A stretch of DNA of 39,339 nucleotides, taken from NCBI GenBank assembly GCA_018268605.1, contig JAFDWG010000004.1, positions 1 to 39,339 of the forward strand. The letters run 5' to 3'. This document shows, piece after piece, positions 1-8,366 of the stretch (within the stretch, counting starts at the first letter, position 1; every line of letters begins with the position of its first letter). A program made the position numbers and the translations under genes. The notes under the pieces were generated by a model. The model was not told the DNA's origin and ran no database searches. It saw only the letters and a program-made list of their open reading frames with translations. The stretch comes from Actinomycetota bacterium (GTDB lineage Bacteria > Actinomycetota > Thermoleophilia > Solirubrobacterales > 70-9).

Positions 1-97
1 GCTTCCCACGCTCTCACGCACGGAAGCGTGGACTTCCCGACATCTCCCGCACGTCTCCCGGGACGGCGTCGCACTTCCTCGACGCTTTCCATACCCC

Positions 98-187
98 GGC
101 CGTCTCGGCCACGGCCACAGCCTGCCCGGGCCGTGGCCGGGACGGCCGTGCTCGCCGCAACGCCTTGCGTCCCTTTGCCAGGGCCCC
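98..187 (+). repeat. 90-bp intergenic repeat, copy A
   Basis: This 90-bp stretch upstream of the hydrolase gene is 78/90 identical, by eye, to the reverse complement of 25481-25570. It contains an internal inverted repeat, GGCCACGGCC (108-117) against GGCCGTGGCC (130-139), able to form a 10-bp stem with a 12-nt loop. Both copies lie in non-coding gaps, which argues for a dispersed intergenic element rather than shared coding sequence. I see no other gene in 1-236. Function is unknown; a REP-like or transcribed hairpin element is possible. Confidence 0.7.
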
Positions 188-236
188 GTTTCCGCCACAT
201 CCGCCACCCCGCCCCCCCGCCGGCTAGGCTTGGCCG

Positions 237-1151
237 ATGGCAGAGGCGACCTCGATCGATCCTCGGATCATCGCCGGTAGCGACTACGGAGTCTCGGACC
301 GCGAGTGGGCGTGGATCGACTGGCGGGAGCACCTGCGGCGGGTGGAGGTGGCGGGGTCGAGCGTGAATTACGTCGAGATCGGCGAGGGTGAGCCGCTGCT
401 CTTCATCCACGGTGTGTCGGGGTGTTGGCAGAACTGGCTCGAGAACCTGCCGCACTTCGCGGCGGCCGGGCGGCGGTGCGTGGCGCTCGACCTGCCGGGC
501 TTCGGCGCCAGCCCGATGCCCGGGTGGCCGATCGCGATGGACGCCTACGGGACGGTCGTGCGTGAGTTTTGCGCGAAGCTTGGGCTCGGCGGTGCGACGC
601 TGGTCGGCAACTCGATGGGTGGACTGATCGCAACCGAGCTGGCGCTGGCGGCGCCGCAGGCCTTCGAGCGGTTGGTCCTGGTCGCGGCGGCCGGGATCAT
701 CAACACCTGGCGCCCGGAAGAGCGGGCGGTGGCGACGGCATGGGCCTGGCGGCGCCTATCGCCCCTGTTCGCCGAACGCGGCCGTCAGATCGTCGCCCGT
801 CCGCGGCTGCGACGGGCCGTCTTCGGGCCGATCGTGCGCTTCCCCAGCCGGCTCGACGACGACCTCCTGGTCGAGCAGATCGTCAACGGCCTCCATGAGG
901 CCGACGCCTTCGAGGCGGCCCTCGCCGACCTGATCCGTACCGACTTCCGCGACCGCCTGGCGGCGATCGAGATGCCGACGCTGATCGTGTGGGGCCTCTC
1001 GGATCGAGTGGTCCCGGTCGCCGCCGCGATCTCCTACCACCGCCGTATCCCCCACTCGCGCCTCGAGATCTTCGAGCGCACCGGCCACGTCCCACAGTTG
1101 GAGCGCCCGCTGCGATTCAACGCCCTCCTTCAAGAATTCATCACGAGCTAG
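237..1151 (+). CDS. alpha/beta-fold hydrolase
   Basis: A 304-residue alpha/beta hydrolase of the single-domain esterase/haloperoxidase-like type. The oxyanion region LLFIHGVSG lies near residue 55. The nucleophile elbow GNSMGG follows near residue 124, the acid is in WGLSDRVVP near residue 257, and the histidine is in GHVPQLERP near residue 283. The catalytic triad is therefore complete. The helical lid lies between the nucleophile and the acid. The substrate cannot be read from sequence. The gene stands alone on the + strand and converges on ilvD, with the two stop codons sharing a CTAG. The ATG at 237 was chosen because the conserved fold begins soon after it; the Shine-Dalgarno sequence is weak. 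Confidence 0.88.
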   Translation: MAEATSIDPRIIAGSDYGVSDREWAWIDWREHLRRVEVAGSSVNYVEIGEGEPLLFIHGVSGCWQNWLENLPHFAAAGRRCVALDLPGFGASPMPGWPIAMDAYGTVVREFCAKLGLGGATLVGNSMGGLIATELALAAPQAFERLVLVAAAGIINTWRPEERAVATAWAWRRLSPLFAERGRQIVARPRLRRAVFGPIVRFPSRLDDDLLVEQIVNGLHEADAFEAALADLIRTDFRDRLAAIEMPTLIVWGLSDRVVPVAAAISYHRRIPHSRLEIFERTGHVPQLERPLRFNALLQEFITS

Positions 1152-1158
1152 CTCGTGA
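1141..1158. other. 18-bp perfect palindrome at convergent stop codons
   Basis: TCACGAGCTAGCTCGTGA is a perfect palindrome centred on the shared CTAG of the hydrolase and ilvD stop codons. Both proteins end Thr-Ser-stop from the two strands of the same sequence. It has no loop and no T-tract, so it is at best a weak bidirectional pause site. Confidence 0.5.
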
Positions 1159-2851
1159 CCGCGCCGTGTGCAGCCGAGCTCACCGTCGCCGCATACTTCG
1201 CCATCACCCCGCGCCGTAGCTCGGCGGGAGGCTCGGGAACCTCGTAGGCGGCGATCCGCTCGGCGATCGTCTCGTCCGGAAGGTCGACCTCCAGCTTGCG
1301 CTCGTCGATGTCGACGGTGACCCGGTCGCCCTCCCGGATCGCCGCGATCGGGCCGCCCTTTGCCGCCTCGGGGGCGACGTGGCCGATCATCAGTCCGCGG
1401 GTGGCGCCGGAGAAACGGCCGTCGGTGACCATCGCGACCGACTCGCCGAGACCCTCGCCGACGATCGCCGCGGTCACCTGAAGCATCTCCCGCATCCCAG
1501 GGCCACCGACGGGGCCCTCGTTGCGGATCACGACGATGTCACCGGGGTTGATCTGCTGATCCTTGACCGCGCGAAAGCACTCCTCTTCTGACTCGAAGAC
1601 CCGCGCCGGGCCGGACTGCCTGCGGCGCTCGGTGCCGGCGACCTTCACCACCGAGCCTTCCGGGGCGAGGTTGCCGCGCAGGATCGCCAGGCCACCTTCG
1701 GGCTTCAGCGGCGCGTCGACCGGCAGCACCACCTCTTGGCCGGGAGCCTCGATCGCCTCTTCGGCGACCTCGCCGATGGTCTGGCCGGTGACCGTGATCT
1801 GGTCGCGGTGCAGGAGCCCCGCGTCGTCGAGGCGTTTGAGGATCACCGGAAGGCCGCCCGCCGCGTAGAGATCGGTGGCGACGAAGCGCCCGCCCGGTTT
1901 GAGGCTGGCGTAGAGGGGCGTCTGCCGGGAGATGCGCTCGAAGTCGTCCATCCCCAGCTCGATGCCGAGCTCGTGCGCCAGGGCGATCAGATGGAGCACG
2001 CCGTTGGTCGACCCGCCCGAGGCGCAGACGCAGGCGATCGCGTTCTCGAGCGACTCCTTGGTGATGACCCTGCTCGGCCTGATGTCATCGGCGAGGACCC
2101 GGATCACCAACTCGCCGACCTTCTCGGCGACGGTCGGCTTGTCGTCGCCTTCGGCCGGGACCATCGCCGAGCCGCCCGCGCTGATCCCCAGTGCCTCGAA
2201 GGCACAGGCCATCGTGTTGGCGGTGAACTGCCCGCCGCAAGCCCCCGCGCCAGGGCTCGCGACCCCCTCCAGCTCGTGTAGTTCCTCATCGGTCATCTCG
2301 CCCGCGGCGTGGGCCCCGATCGCCTCGAAGATGTCGAGGATCGTCACGTCGCGGCCGTGCCAGTGGCCGGGGGCGATCGAGCCGCCGTAGAGGAGTACCG
2401 ACGGCACATCCAGGCGAGCCAACGCCATCGCACACCCGGGGATCGTCTTGTCGCAGGCACAGAGGGCGACGATCGCGTCGAACTGGTAGCCGCGCGCCAT
2501 CAGCTCGATCGAGTCGGCGATCACCTCGCGACTGATCAGCGACGCCTTCATCCCCTGGGTCCCCATCGTCACCCCGTCGGAGACGGCGACGGTGTTGAAC
2601 TCCATCGGCGTGCCGCCGGCGGCCCGGACGCCCTCTTTGATGTGCTCGGCGAGCGCCCGCAGGTGGAAGTTGCAGGGCATCGCCTCGGTCCAGGTGTTGG
2701 CGATCCCGATCGTCGGCCGCGACAACGCGTCGTCGTCGAAGCCGATCCCCTTCATGTAGGCGCGCGCGTGTGCGCGATCGGGTCCGTCGAAGACTGTCGC
2801 CGAGCGGGGTCGAGGGAGTCCGGTGGCGGTCCTGCTTGCGTCGATGCTCAT
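1148..2851 (-). CDS. ilvD: dihydroxy-acid dehydratase
   Basis: Dehydratase of valine, isoleucine and pantothenate biosynthesis, converting 2,3-dihydroxy-3-methyl acids to 2-oxo acids. At 567 residues it matches the IlvD/Edd family length. Three iron-sulfur cluster cysteines are visible: C60 in MPCNFH, C133 in CACDKTIPG, and C205 in [13 protein letters not shown]135 next to the second cysteine is the Mg-binding, carbamylated lysine of the family. The C-terminal [12 protein letters not shown] motif is intact. The start is ATG at 2851, with a GGGAGG ribosome-binding site overlapping the thiD stop 9 bp upstream, so the two genes are probably co-transcribed. The gene is last in the comM-dprA-thiD-ilvD run. 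Confidence 0.96.
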   Translation of the reverse strand: MSIDASRTATGLPRPRSATVFDGPDRAHARAYMKGIGFDDDALSRPTIGIANTWTEAMPCNFHLRALAEHIKEGVRAAGGTPMEFNTVAVSDGVTMGTQGMKASLISREVIADSIELMARGYQFDAIVALCACDKTIPGCAMALARLDVPSVLLYGGSIAPGHWHGRDVTILDIFEAIGAHAAGEMTDEELHELEGVASPGAGACGGQFTANTMACAFEALGISAGGSAMVPAEGDDKPTVAEKVGELVIRVLADDIRPSRVITKESLENAIACVCASGGSTNGVLHLIALAHELGIELGMDDFERISRQTPLYASLKPGGRFVATDLYAAGGLPVILKRLDDAGLLHRDQITVTGQTIGEVAEEAIEAPGQEVVLPVDAPLKPEGGLAILRGNLAPEGSVVKVAGTERRRQSGPARVFESEEECFRAVKDQQINPGDIVVIRNEGPVGGPGMREMLQVTAAIVGEGLGESVAMVTDGRFSGATRGLMIGHVAPEAAKGGPIAAIREGDRVTVDIDERKLEVDLPDETIAERIAAYEVPEPPAELRRGVMAKYAATVSSAAHGAVTS

Positions 2852-2860
2852 CGCCGAAAC

Positions 2861-3697
2861 CTACCTCCCGTTCTCGCCGGCAAACGCGGCATCGGCGCGC
2901 GCCCGCGCCGCGAGGTCGAAGACGTCCACCGGGCCGTGGCCCTTGCCCAGCCCGTACAGCCCCGCGCCGACCGCGAGTGAGGCGAGCTGCCGCGCCGCGG
3001 CCGCGGCTTGCAGCGGCTCGGCTCCCCGGGCGAGGAACGCGGCGATCGAGGACGAGTGGGTGCAGCCGGAGCCGTGCGCAGCGTCGCTCGGGTGGCGCTC
3101 GCCGGGGATCTCGACCGGCTCCTCGCCGTCGAAGAAAAGGTCGACGAGGGCCTCGGAGTGACCGCCGGTGACGACGACCGCATCTGGCCCCAGCGATTGC
3201 ACGACACGAGCGAGGTCTTCCTGTGATGCATCGTCTCCTAGACCGGCGAGAACCCGCGCCTCGGGGATGTTCGGGGTCGCGATCGTCACCAGTGGCAGTA
3301 GGTCATTGATCAGCGCGTCGACGGCGGCGTCGTCCGATAGCCGGGCACCGGACTCGGCGACCATCACCGGGTCCAGCACCACCGGCGCCTCGCCGGCGTA
3401 CCGTTCGAGCGCTTCGGCGACGACCGCGACGGTGGCCGCGTTCCCGAGCATCCCGATCTTCACCGCGTCGATGCCGATGTCCTCGGCGACCGCCCGGACC
3501 TGCGCAAGGATCATCTCCGGCGAGACCTGCTCCACGGCCTCGACCCCGACCGTGCTCTGCGCCGTCAGCGCCGTGATCGCCGTCATCCCGTGCACGCCGC
3601 AGCGCGCGAAGGCCTTCAGATCGGCCTGGATCCCGGCGCCGCCGCCCGAGTCCGAGCCGGCGATCGAAAGGACCGCTGGTACCGGTTTCTCAGCCAT
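2861..3697 (-). CDS. thiD: hydroxymethylpyrimidine/phosphomethylpyrimidine kinase
   Basis: A ribokinase-fold kinase of thiamine synthesis that phosphorylates HMP to HMP-P and HMP-PP. At 278 residues it has the family length. The substrate site is the N-terminal [14 protein letters not shown] followed by [14 protein letters not shown]. The central VLDPVMV and the C-terminal [16 protein letters not shown] supply the anion hole and catalytic region; the usual GTGC is GSGC here. The ATG at 3697 overlaps the end of dprA by 8 bp, implying translational coupling. No thiE or thiC lies nearby, so the placement next to dprA is positional rather than functional. Confidence 0.95.
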   Translation of the reverse strand: MAEKPVPAVLSIAGSDSGGGAGIQADLKAFARCGVHGMTAITALTAQSTVGVEAVEQVSPEMILAQVRAVAEDIGIDAVKIGMLGNAATVAVVAEALERYAGEAPVVLDPVMVAESGARLSDDAAVDALINDLLPLVTIATPNIPEARVLAGLGDDASQEDLARVVQSLGPDAVVVTGGHSEALVDLFFDGEEPVEIPGERHPSDAAHGSGCTHSSSIAAFLARGAEPLQAAAAARQLASLAVGAGLYGLGKGHGPVDVFDLAARARADAAFAGENGR

Positions 3698-4850
3698 CCG
3701 GGGAGCCTACGGAATCGTCCGTCTGCGGCGACGGCCGTGTCGGAGCGGACAGCAGGGTGCGGGCAAAGGTCCCGGTCGGCGTGGTGGTCAGGTAGCCAAG
3801 CAGCTCGAGACGAGCGAGGGTGACGGAGGCGGCCGCCGCCGAGAGGCCGACCGCAATCGCCACGGCGTCCGCGTTGGTCGCGCCCGCCTCGACCGCGGAA
3901 AGCACCTCGGCAAGATCCTGCTCGAGCGGCGGCCCGGTCCGCTCGACCGAGCACGCCCCCGCACCGAGCATCGCGTCGAGTACGTCCTGGGCGCCGCGGA
4001 CGACGCAGGCACCACCCGCGAGGAGCTCGTTGGGGCCGACCGATGGTCGCGATGTGACAGGGCCGGGGACGGCGCCGAGGTCGCGGCCCAGCTCGGTGGC
4101 GAGGTCGGCGGTGATCAGCGAACCAGACCTGGCAGCCGCCTCGACCACCACGGTCATCCCGGCGAGCGCCGCCATCACCCGGTTGCGGGCGGGGAAGCTC
4201 CACCGCCACGGAGTCGAACCCGGCGGCAGCTCGGAGATCACCGCGCCGGTCTCGACGATCGCCCTCCAGAGCCCGCGGTGCGCGGCCGGGTAGGGGGTGT
4301 CGGGACCGCACCCGAGCACCGCGATCGTCCTACCCTTCGCGTCGAGCGCGCCTCGATGCGCACAGGCGTCGATCCCGAAGGCGAGACCGCTGACGACGAC
4401 GAGGCCGGCATCCGAAAGCTCGCGCGCCAGGTCGCGAGCGACCTCCCGGCCGTAGGACGTCGCCCGGCGCGACCCGACGATCGTCACCGCCGCCTGCGGC
4501 TCGATCGCCTCCAGCAAGCCGAAGTCGCCCAGCCCCAGGAGGACCCGCGGCCCGTCGGCGGCATCGCGCAGGCCCGGCGGGAAGCGGTCGTCGTGGCGGC
4601 AGATCGACCAGCACCCCGCCTCCTCGAGTCGTTCGGCGAACCATCCCTCCTCGAGCGCCGCGAGGTCCTCGAGCATCTTCTTCCCAGGCTCCGGGGCGAC
4701 CGCCTCGACCAGGTCCTCGTCGCTGAGCCGTAGGAGTTCCGGCGAGCGCCGCCCGACCTTGCCGGTCGCCGTCCTCTCCAGGAAGGACCCGAGCAGCGCG
4801 AGCAACCAGGAGCGCCGGAGGCATTCCACGCACGCACGCCGCTCAGACAC
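3690..4850 (-). CDS. dprA: DNA-processing protein DprA
   Basis: A RecA loader that binds incoming single-stranded DNA during natural transformation. The 386-residue protein has a short N-terminal helical region, then the Rossmann-like DprA core with [43 protein letters not shown], and [29 protein letters not shown]-terminal winged-helix-like domain follows near residues 315-375. The GTG at 4850 was chosen because AGGAGGGATC precedes it and because it overlaps the comM stop by 8 bp. Its natural upstream partner comM is interrupted about 600 bp upstream by the mobile element, so its transcription and translational coupling may depend on the element or on an internal promoter. Confidence 0.94.
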   Translation of the reverse strand: MSERRACVECLRRSWLLALLGSFLERTATGKVGRRSPELLRLSDEDLVEAVAPEPGKKMLEDLAALEEGWFAERLEEAGCWSICRHDDRFPPGLRDAADGPRVLLGLGDFGLLEAIEPQAAVTIVGSRRATSYGREVARDLARELSDAGLVVVSGLAFGIDACAHRGALDAKGRTIAVLGCGPDTPYPAAHRGLWRAIVETGAVISELPPGSTPWRWSFPARNRVMAALAGMTVVVEAAARSGSLITADLATELGRDLGAVPGPVTSRPSVGPNELLAGGACVVRGAQDVLDAMLGAGACSVERTGPPLEQDLAEVLSAVEAGATNADAVAIAVGLSAAAASVTLARLELLGYLTTTPTGTFARTLLSAPTRPSPQTDDSVGSPDG

Positions 4851-5457
4851 GATCCCTCCTCCGCAACTGCAGCGCCTGGGCCATCTCCACCTCGCCGATC
4901 CGGGTCGCCCCGGAAAGGTCGGCGACCGTGCGCGCCAGCCGCACCGTGCGGTCGTGCGCCCGGCCACTTAGGCGGCGACGTGAGTACAGGTCGGCCAGCA
5001 GCGCCGCCGCCACCGGATCGAGCTCGCACTCCCGCACCTCGGCCGTGGTCATCTCCGCGTTGCACCGACCGTCCCCAAGCCGGGCTTCTTGGCGCTCGCG
5101 CGCCGCACAGACTCGCTCGCGCACGGCCGCCGAGGACTCTCCCGGCGCCCCACCGATCTCCTCGGCGCTCGGCTGCGACACCGCGACGAGCAGGTCGATG
5201 CGATCAGCCAAAGCGCCGCTCAGTTTTCCCTGGTAGCGCTGGACCGCGGCGGCGAGGCAGGTGCAGTCAGGGTCCTCCTCCCCCCGGCCGCAAGGGCACG
5301 GGTTGGAAGCGGCGACCAACATGAACCGACACGGCAGCCGCCGCAGTCCCGAAACCCGGGCGATCGACACCTCGCCCGTCTCCAGCGGCGCCCGCAACGC
5401 CTCGAGCACCTCGCGGCGGAACTCGCAAAGCTCGTCCAGGAAGAGGATCCCTCGATG
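4843..5457 (-). pseudogene. comM: comM 3' fragment (C-terminal half of ComM/YifB AAA+ protein)
   Basis: This is the C-terminal part of the Mg-chelatase-like AAA+ helicase ComM, which drives branch migration during transformation. It begins inside His294 of the restored protein and carries the Walker B motif GILFLDEL, the FRREVLEALRAPLETGEVSIAR segment in pieces, a cysteine-rich stretch (CPCGRGEEDPDCTC), and the C-terminal Mg_chelatase_C region with LSGRAHDRTVRLARTVADL. It has no start of its own. The 5' part lies at 15976-16856. Joined at the 2-bp core, the two parts give exactly 1,494 nt (497 codons plus stop) in frame. The interruption is therefore a clean site-specific insertion and not decay. 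Confidence 0.95.
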
Positions 5458-5472
5458 TGGGGGCGTGCAGCA
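5441..5472. mobile_element. attL of the comM element
   Basis: The left junction reads chromosomal AAGAGGATCCCTCGA, then core TG (5456-5457), then element TGGGGGCGTGCAGCA. Chromosomal identity is set by the comM reading frame, which resumes exactly here. The element-side arm is an imperfect inverted match (about 10/14) to the arm at attR, as expected for the two half-sites of a serine-integrase attP. Confidence 0.9.
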
Positions 5473-5512
5473 ATATCACCCGAAACCGAATGCTCAACAG
5501 GAGGCTACGCTC

Positions 5513-5749
5513 ATGAACGCACAAACCCCGACGACGATCACCCTCGACCGCGCCCGCGCGCTTGCAAACGCAGCGGTGGCTGCCGGACTCGCCCAGCCGC
5601 CGCGCAGTGATGGCGACGGGTACACCTACTCGGCTGAGCTTCGAGCGATGCTGGGCGAGTACGGCGCCGATCTGCCTCGCCAGATAGCACCCGCCGACGC
5701 CGACGCGCTGGAAAGGGACCTCCTCGCCCGAGTGCCCCTGCCTGCGTAG
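5513..5749 (+). CDS. small hypothetical protein next to attL
   Basis: A 78-residue, Ala-rich, mostly helical acidic protein with no recognised family. AGGAGG at 5499-5504 sits 8 nt before the ATG, so translation is well supported, and a strong terminator follows 27 bp after the stop. Its position as the first gene inside attL, 56 bp from the crossover, is where small accessory genes of integrases are often found. A recombination directionality factor is one possibility, but no sequence motif supports this. On excision it would lie immediately beside the integrase, divergently oriented. Confidence 0.65.
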   Translation: MNAQTPTTITLDRARALANAAVAAGLAQPPRSDGDGYTYSAELRAMLGEYGADLPRQIAPADADALERDLLARVPLPA

Positions 5750-5776
5750 CGCGGCGGCGTCAATTCGCAGTGAGAG

Positions 5777-5801
5777 AGGCCGCCGTTGGGCGGCCTTTTT
5801 C
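5777..5801 (+). terminator. rho-independent terminator
   Basis: AGGCCGCC-GTTG-GGCGGCCT forms an 8-bp stem with a tetraloop, followed directly by TTTT. It ends the transcript of the small gene at 5513-5749. Confidence 0.88.
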
Positions 5802-5830
5802 GTGCCCCCACCTGGTAGCACGGGACCGGA

Positions 5831-5866
5831 CCGCCCCGCCGATTCGCGATCAGTGCGGCGGGGCGG
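5831..5866. other. large GC-rich hairpin without T-tract
   Basis: CCGCCCCGCCG (5831-5841) is perfectly complementary to CGGCGGGGCGG (5856-5866), with a 14-nt loop. No T-run follows on either strand, so it is not a standard terminator. It could be a second-stage terminator or a structured RNA or DNA site. Confidence 0.5.
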
Positions 5867-6117
5867 CCGTCCCTTCGGTCCTAGTTGGCCTTGGTGGTCG
5901 AAGCCGCCGGGAGCGCCGGATCAACGCATGCGAGTTTCATCTGCTCTACCTCCCCTCCCCGATTCGCGAATAGTTCGTCAGGGCGCGGAAGTAATCCACC
6001 CCAGTGGTCAGCTTTCAACCATTGCCGAGGTGGAATAAAGCGGGGAAACCGCACCATGCGCGGGATTAGTCCATTACTCTCTTTCGATCTGTTTCAATCG
6101 ACCATTAGGAGGCTTTT

Positions 6118-6729
6118 GTGGAGGCAGGGACGATTAGGAAGGCGACTGCTTCTTCTGCGCTTCGACACCCGATGGCGATACAGATCGTCGTCGCCGCTAA
6201 CGACCAGCCGGTCAGTCCGTCGAGGTTTGTGGAGGAGGTAATGCAGCCGCGACCGGCGGACTACAGCGAGGAAAAACGGGCACTCTCCCACGTCGCCTAT
6301 CACTTCCGTGCCCTGGCGAAAGCCGGCTGCCTTGAGGTAGTCGAAAGCATCCCCCGGCGTGGTGCAGTCGAACACGTCTACGCCGGTACGGCTCGCGCGA
6401 CCTTCGATACTGAGGAGTGGGCCGAGCTTCCCCAAGAGGAACGATGCAAGATCAGCACGGCAACCTTGCAGGCCCTCATCGCCCGTGTCGAGAACGCGAT
6501 GCTGACCCACACGTTCGACTCCAGGGACGACCGTTGGCTGGCGTGGACGGCGGCCAAGTTGGACGAGCGTGGATGGGCAGAAATGACGACGACGATTGCG
6601 GCCAACTTCGCTGAACTGGAACGGATCAGGGAGGAGTCCGAAGCGCGGTTAACGGAGACCGAAGGCGAGTCGATTCCGGCGACCTTTGCGATGCTCGGGT
6701 TTGAGTCCCCATCGACCACCCGCCCCTAG
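6118..6729 (+). CDS. ArsR-like winged-helix transcriptional regulator
   Basis: A 203-residue protein with an N-terminal winged helix-turn-helix. It contains ALRHPMAIQIVVAAN (helix 1), then VSPSRFVEEV, then LSHVAYHFRALAKAGCLEVV (recognition helix), and the wing SIPRRGAVEHVY, ending near residue 82. This is the ArsR-like fold common in actinobacteria. The C-terminal half is helical and probably mediates dimerisation or sensing; no metal-binding cysteine pair is visible. The GTG start has AGGAGG 5 nt upstream. It is one of only a few element genes on the + strand and may regulate the element or be host-derived cargo. Confidence 0.8.
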   Translation: MEAGTIRKATASSALRHPMAIQIVVAANDQPVSPSRFVEEVMQPRPADYSEEKRALSHVAYHFRALAKAGCLEVVESIPRRGAVEHVYAGTARATFDTEEWAELPQEERCKISTATLQALIARVENAMLTHTFDSRDDRWLAWTAAKLDERGWAEMTTTIAANFAELERIREESEARLTETEGESIPATFAMLGFESPSTTRP

Positions 6730-6737
6730 AACGAGAA

Positions 6738-6773
6738 AAGCCCCCCGCCCGGAGAACCGGAAACGGGGGGCTT
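6738..6773 (-). terminator. bidirectional terminator between convergent genes
   Basis: AAGCCCCCCG (6738-6747) pairs perfectly with CGGGGGGCTT (6764-6773), with a 16-nt loop. Read on the minus strand the stem is followed by TTTC, ending the phage-like operon from 7506. On the + strand it lies 8 bp after the regulator stop but lacks a T-run. Confidence 0.78.
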
Positions 6774-6786
6774 GGTGGCGACGGGA

Positions 6787-7506
6787 CTACCGGTCTACGA
6801 CCTGGACGCCCTTGCCGGCCGGGCCATCGACCTCGATCAGCTCGGCCTCGCCACGGAGTACCCGGCGGTCATCAAGCAGCCGGCGAGGCGGCAGAGGGGC
6901 AGACACTGGGTGCGTCAGCGCGCTCTCGATGGCCTTTCGCGCAGAACCGACGCTCGCGTCCAGATCGGCGATGTCACGCTCCTCGATCTGCTCGGCATGC
7001 TTCGCCAGGGCCGCGACCTTCCGCCGGGTCTCGATCCAGCTCTGGATCGCATCAAGCGTCGTCCGCATCGCGGCGGTTACCGCCTCGGCCGCGCCCTGGC
7101 CGCCGGCGGCGTACTCAGGCTCGGCCAGTACGGCGTCGAGGTTGGCCGAGAGGAACGTCCCGTACTCGGCGTGCGCGGCATAGCAAGCCTCGACGGCGGC
7201 CTGCGCCCGCCTCTGCCACGGAGCGGGGTTCAGCAAGACCCTGGCCCGGTCGTGCCGAGTTTCGGCGGCGGTCAGGGCTTTGGTGGCCTTCGGGTCGGGA
7301 CCGGCCTCGACCAACAGCTCGGCCAGGTCGTCCTCGGCGGCTTTGGCCTCCTCGCGGGCGGCCTGGTACCGGCTTTCCAGGTCGGCAATCTGCTCGTTCG
7401 CCGAGTTCCAGACCTCCCAGTAGGAGACCAGCTCCTCGCCGATGGAGGTGGTCGGGTCGGTCAGCGGGCATGGCGGCGGGGCGGTGGGCGTGGACACGTT
7501 GAACAT
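6787..7506 (-). CDS. coiled-coil phage-like protein
   Basis: A 239-residue, Ala/Glu-rich, strongly helical protein. Predicted coiled coil covers roughly residues 25-110 (ANEQIADLESRYQAAREEAK) and 150-205 (a run rich in RKVAALAKHAEQIEERD). No enzymatic motif is seen. GGAGG precedes the ATG at 7506, and the upstream gene's stop codon is only 1-4 bp away. In phage gene order this position, downstream of the terminase small subunit and a small LDGGAR-containing protein, suggests a virion-assembly or scaffold-like role, but that is inference from context. It is last in its operon, before a terminator. Confidence 0.6.
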   Translation of the reverse strand: MFNVSTPTAPPPCPLTDPTTSIGEELVSYWEVWNSANEQIADLESRYQAAREEAKAAEDDLAELLVEAGPDPKATKALTAAETRHDRARVLLNPAPWQRRAQAAVEACYAAHAEYGTFLSANLDAVLAEPEYAAGGQGAAEAVTAAMRTTLDAIQSWIETRRKVAALAKHAEQIEERDIADLDASVGSARKAIESALTHPVSAPLPPRRLLDDRRVLRGEAELIEVDGPAGKGVQVVDR

Positions 7507-7509
7507 GGG

Positions 7510-7773
7510 CTAGTCCTCCAGGGGGTCGGGGTCGCCGCCGAGTAGGCGGCCGACAAGCGCGCCGTGGGCCTGTGCAGGGCTCTGGGGGTTCGGCATCGAC
7601 TGGCGAGCGCCGCCGTCGAGGCCACCGCCGGACCCCAGGGCCACAAGGAGGTCGTCGGCATCGGCTGCCAGCTCCTCGCGGGTGGACCCGTTGAGGCGCG
7701 GGGCAAGGTCAGGGGCGATTCCCTTTTCGGCCGCGACTTGCCGTCGCAGCTCGCCCGTGGTGTCGGTAGACAT
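7510..7773 (-). CDS. small phage-like protein with LDGGAR motif
   Basis: An 87-residue protein reading ...NGSTREELAADADDLL...GGGLDGGARQ.... The pattern of a short helical L-x-G-x-T-x-E-E-L-x-A-D-A segment, then a Gly-rich GLDGGAR, is one I associate with small proteins in actinophage structural gene clusters, sometimes near the scaffold. I cannot confirm a family from sequence alone. A GGAAGGAA ribosome-binding site precedes the ATG at 7773. It is translationally close to the coiled-coil gene at 6787-7506. Confidence 0.6.
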   Translation of the reverse strand: MSTDTTGELRRQVAAEKGIAPDLAPRLNGSTREELAADADDLLVALGSGGGLDGGARQSMPNPQSPAQAHGALVGRLLGGDPDPLED

Positions 7774-8075
7774 TCGGTTCCTTCCAACTGCCAGGTGAGG
7801 TCGAACTGCCCGCCGCGCCCTGACGTTTCGCGGGGGGCCTACACGGCGATTTCCGCCGGAAGCTCGATGCCCGCGCGCAGAGGGCGACCAGGACCGAAAC
7901 TAGGTCCCGAGGTCGCCCCCGCAGCGGCGGGCGGATGGCGCGCTCGTCCCTTCGCGGCGGCGCTGCCGATGGTCGCCGAAAGGGAGACGACCAAGTTCAG
8001 GGGAGGCTTGCGCCTCCCTGGAGTAGTTAGTTGCGGCGGCACGCGGACTCGCGTTGACGCCTGCGTGTCAAAAGG
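7774..8075. other. non-coding gap inside the phage-like operon
   Basis: About 300 bp without a convincing gene, lying between two same-strand phage-like genes. It contains a hairpin (GGGAGGC-TTGC-GCCTCCC, 8001-8018) and an operator-like site at 8054-8071. A 67-codon open frame at 7839-8042 (-) has no good ribosome-binding site and biased composition. In a full phage this position would hold terminase large subunit and portal genes, so the gap may mark a deletion junction. Confidence 0.45.
8054..8071 (+). promoter_or_regulatory. operator-like inverted repeat, site 1
   Basis: TTGACGCCTGCGTGTCAA is an imperfect palindrome with TTGAC/GTCAA arms. It matches 14 of 18 positions of the site at 14239-14256 read on the minus strand. 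The minus strand of both sites begins with a -35-like TTGACA. It lies just downstream of the gene at 8076-8366 and upstream of the 7510-7773 gene. Confidence 0.45.
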
Positions 8076-8366
8076 TCACGGCAGAGGTGCGCGCGGACCA
8101 AGGTCGTCGCGCAGGAGATACCTGGGGTCTTTCACCAGCCATTCCTCGACCCACTCCTCAACGGCGGCCGGACCTTCTGCTTCGACCGCAGGCGGCACCC
8201 GCCGTTCGAGGCGTTCTCGCCATTTGACCTCGCGAGGCGCCACCCGTTGGCGGTACTCGGCCTCGGTCAACTTGCCCCGCGCGATCATTCCCTCGACCCA
8301 GCGGGGCAGGGGTTCATTCGTCGGGGCCTGACGGCCAGGGGGCGGAGCCGGCTTACGCCTTGGCAT
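8076..8366 (-). CDS. hypothetical protein downstream of terminase small subunit
   Basis: A 96-residue basic N-terminal (PRRKPAPPPGR), helical protein with W-rich acidic segments (AVEEWVEEWLVKDPRYL). I do not recognise a family. Its ATG at 8366 lies inside the last codons of the terminase gene, giving a 14-bp overlap, so it is translationally coupled to it. The segment LPRWVEGMIARGKLTEAEYRQRV resembles short helical linkers in small phage proteins that accompany terminase, but no function can be assigned. Confidence 0.6.
   Translation of the reverse strand: MPRRKPAPPPGRQAPTNEPLPRWVEGMIARGKLTEAEYRQRVAPREVKWRERLERRVPPAVEAEGPAAVEEWVEEWLVKDPRYLLRDDLGPRAPLP

Larger units (their letters stand above)
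5750..6117. other. non-coding region between the first two element genes
   Basis: This 368-bp gap holds a rho-independent terminator (5777-5801) and a second large GC hairpin (5831-5866). The rest is less GC-rich, up to the ribosome-binding site of the next gene (AGGAGG at 6107-6112). I see no convincing gene here on either strand. The more AT-rich stretch at about 5930-6110 is the likely promoter region for the regulator gene at 6118. Confidence 0.5.

Noticed and set aside
28..366. 112-codon open frame on + before the hydrolase
   Set aside because: Low-complexity Pro/Arg composition, overlaps the real hydrolase gene in another frame, and part of it is the 90-bp repeat.
7839..8042. 67-codon minus frame in the element gap
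   Set aside because: No ribosome-binding site, biased composition, and not conserved in pattern.
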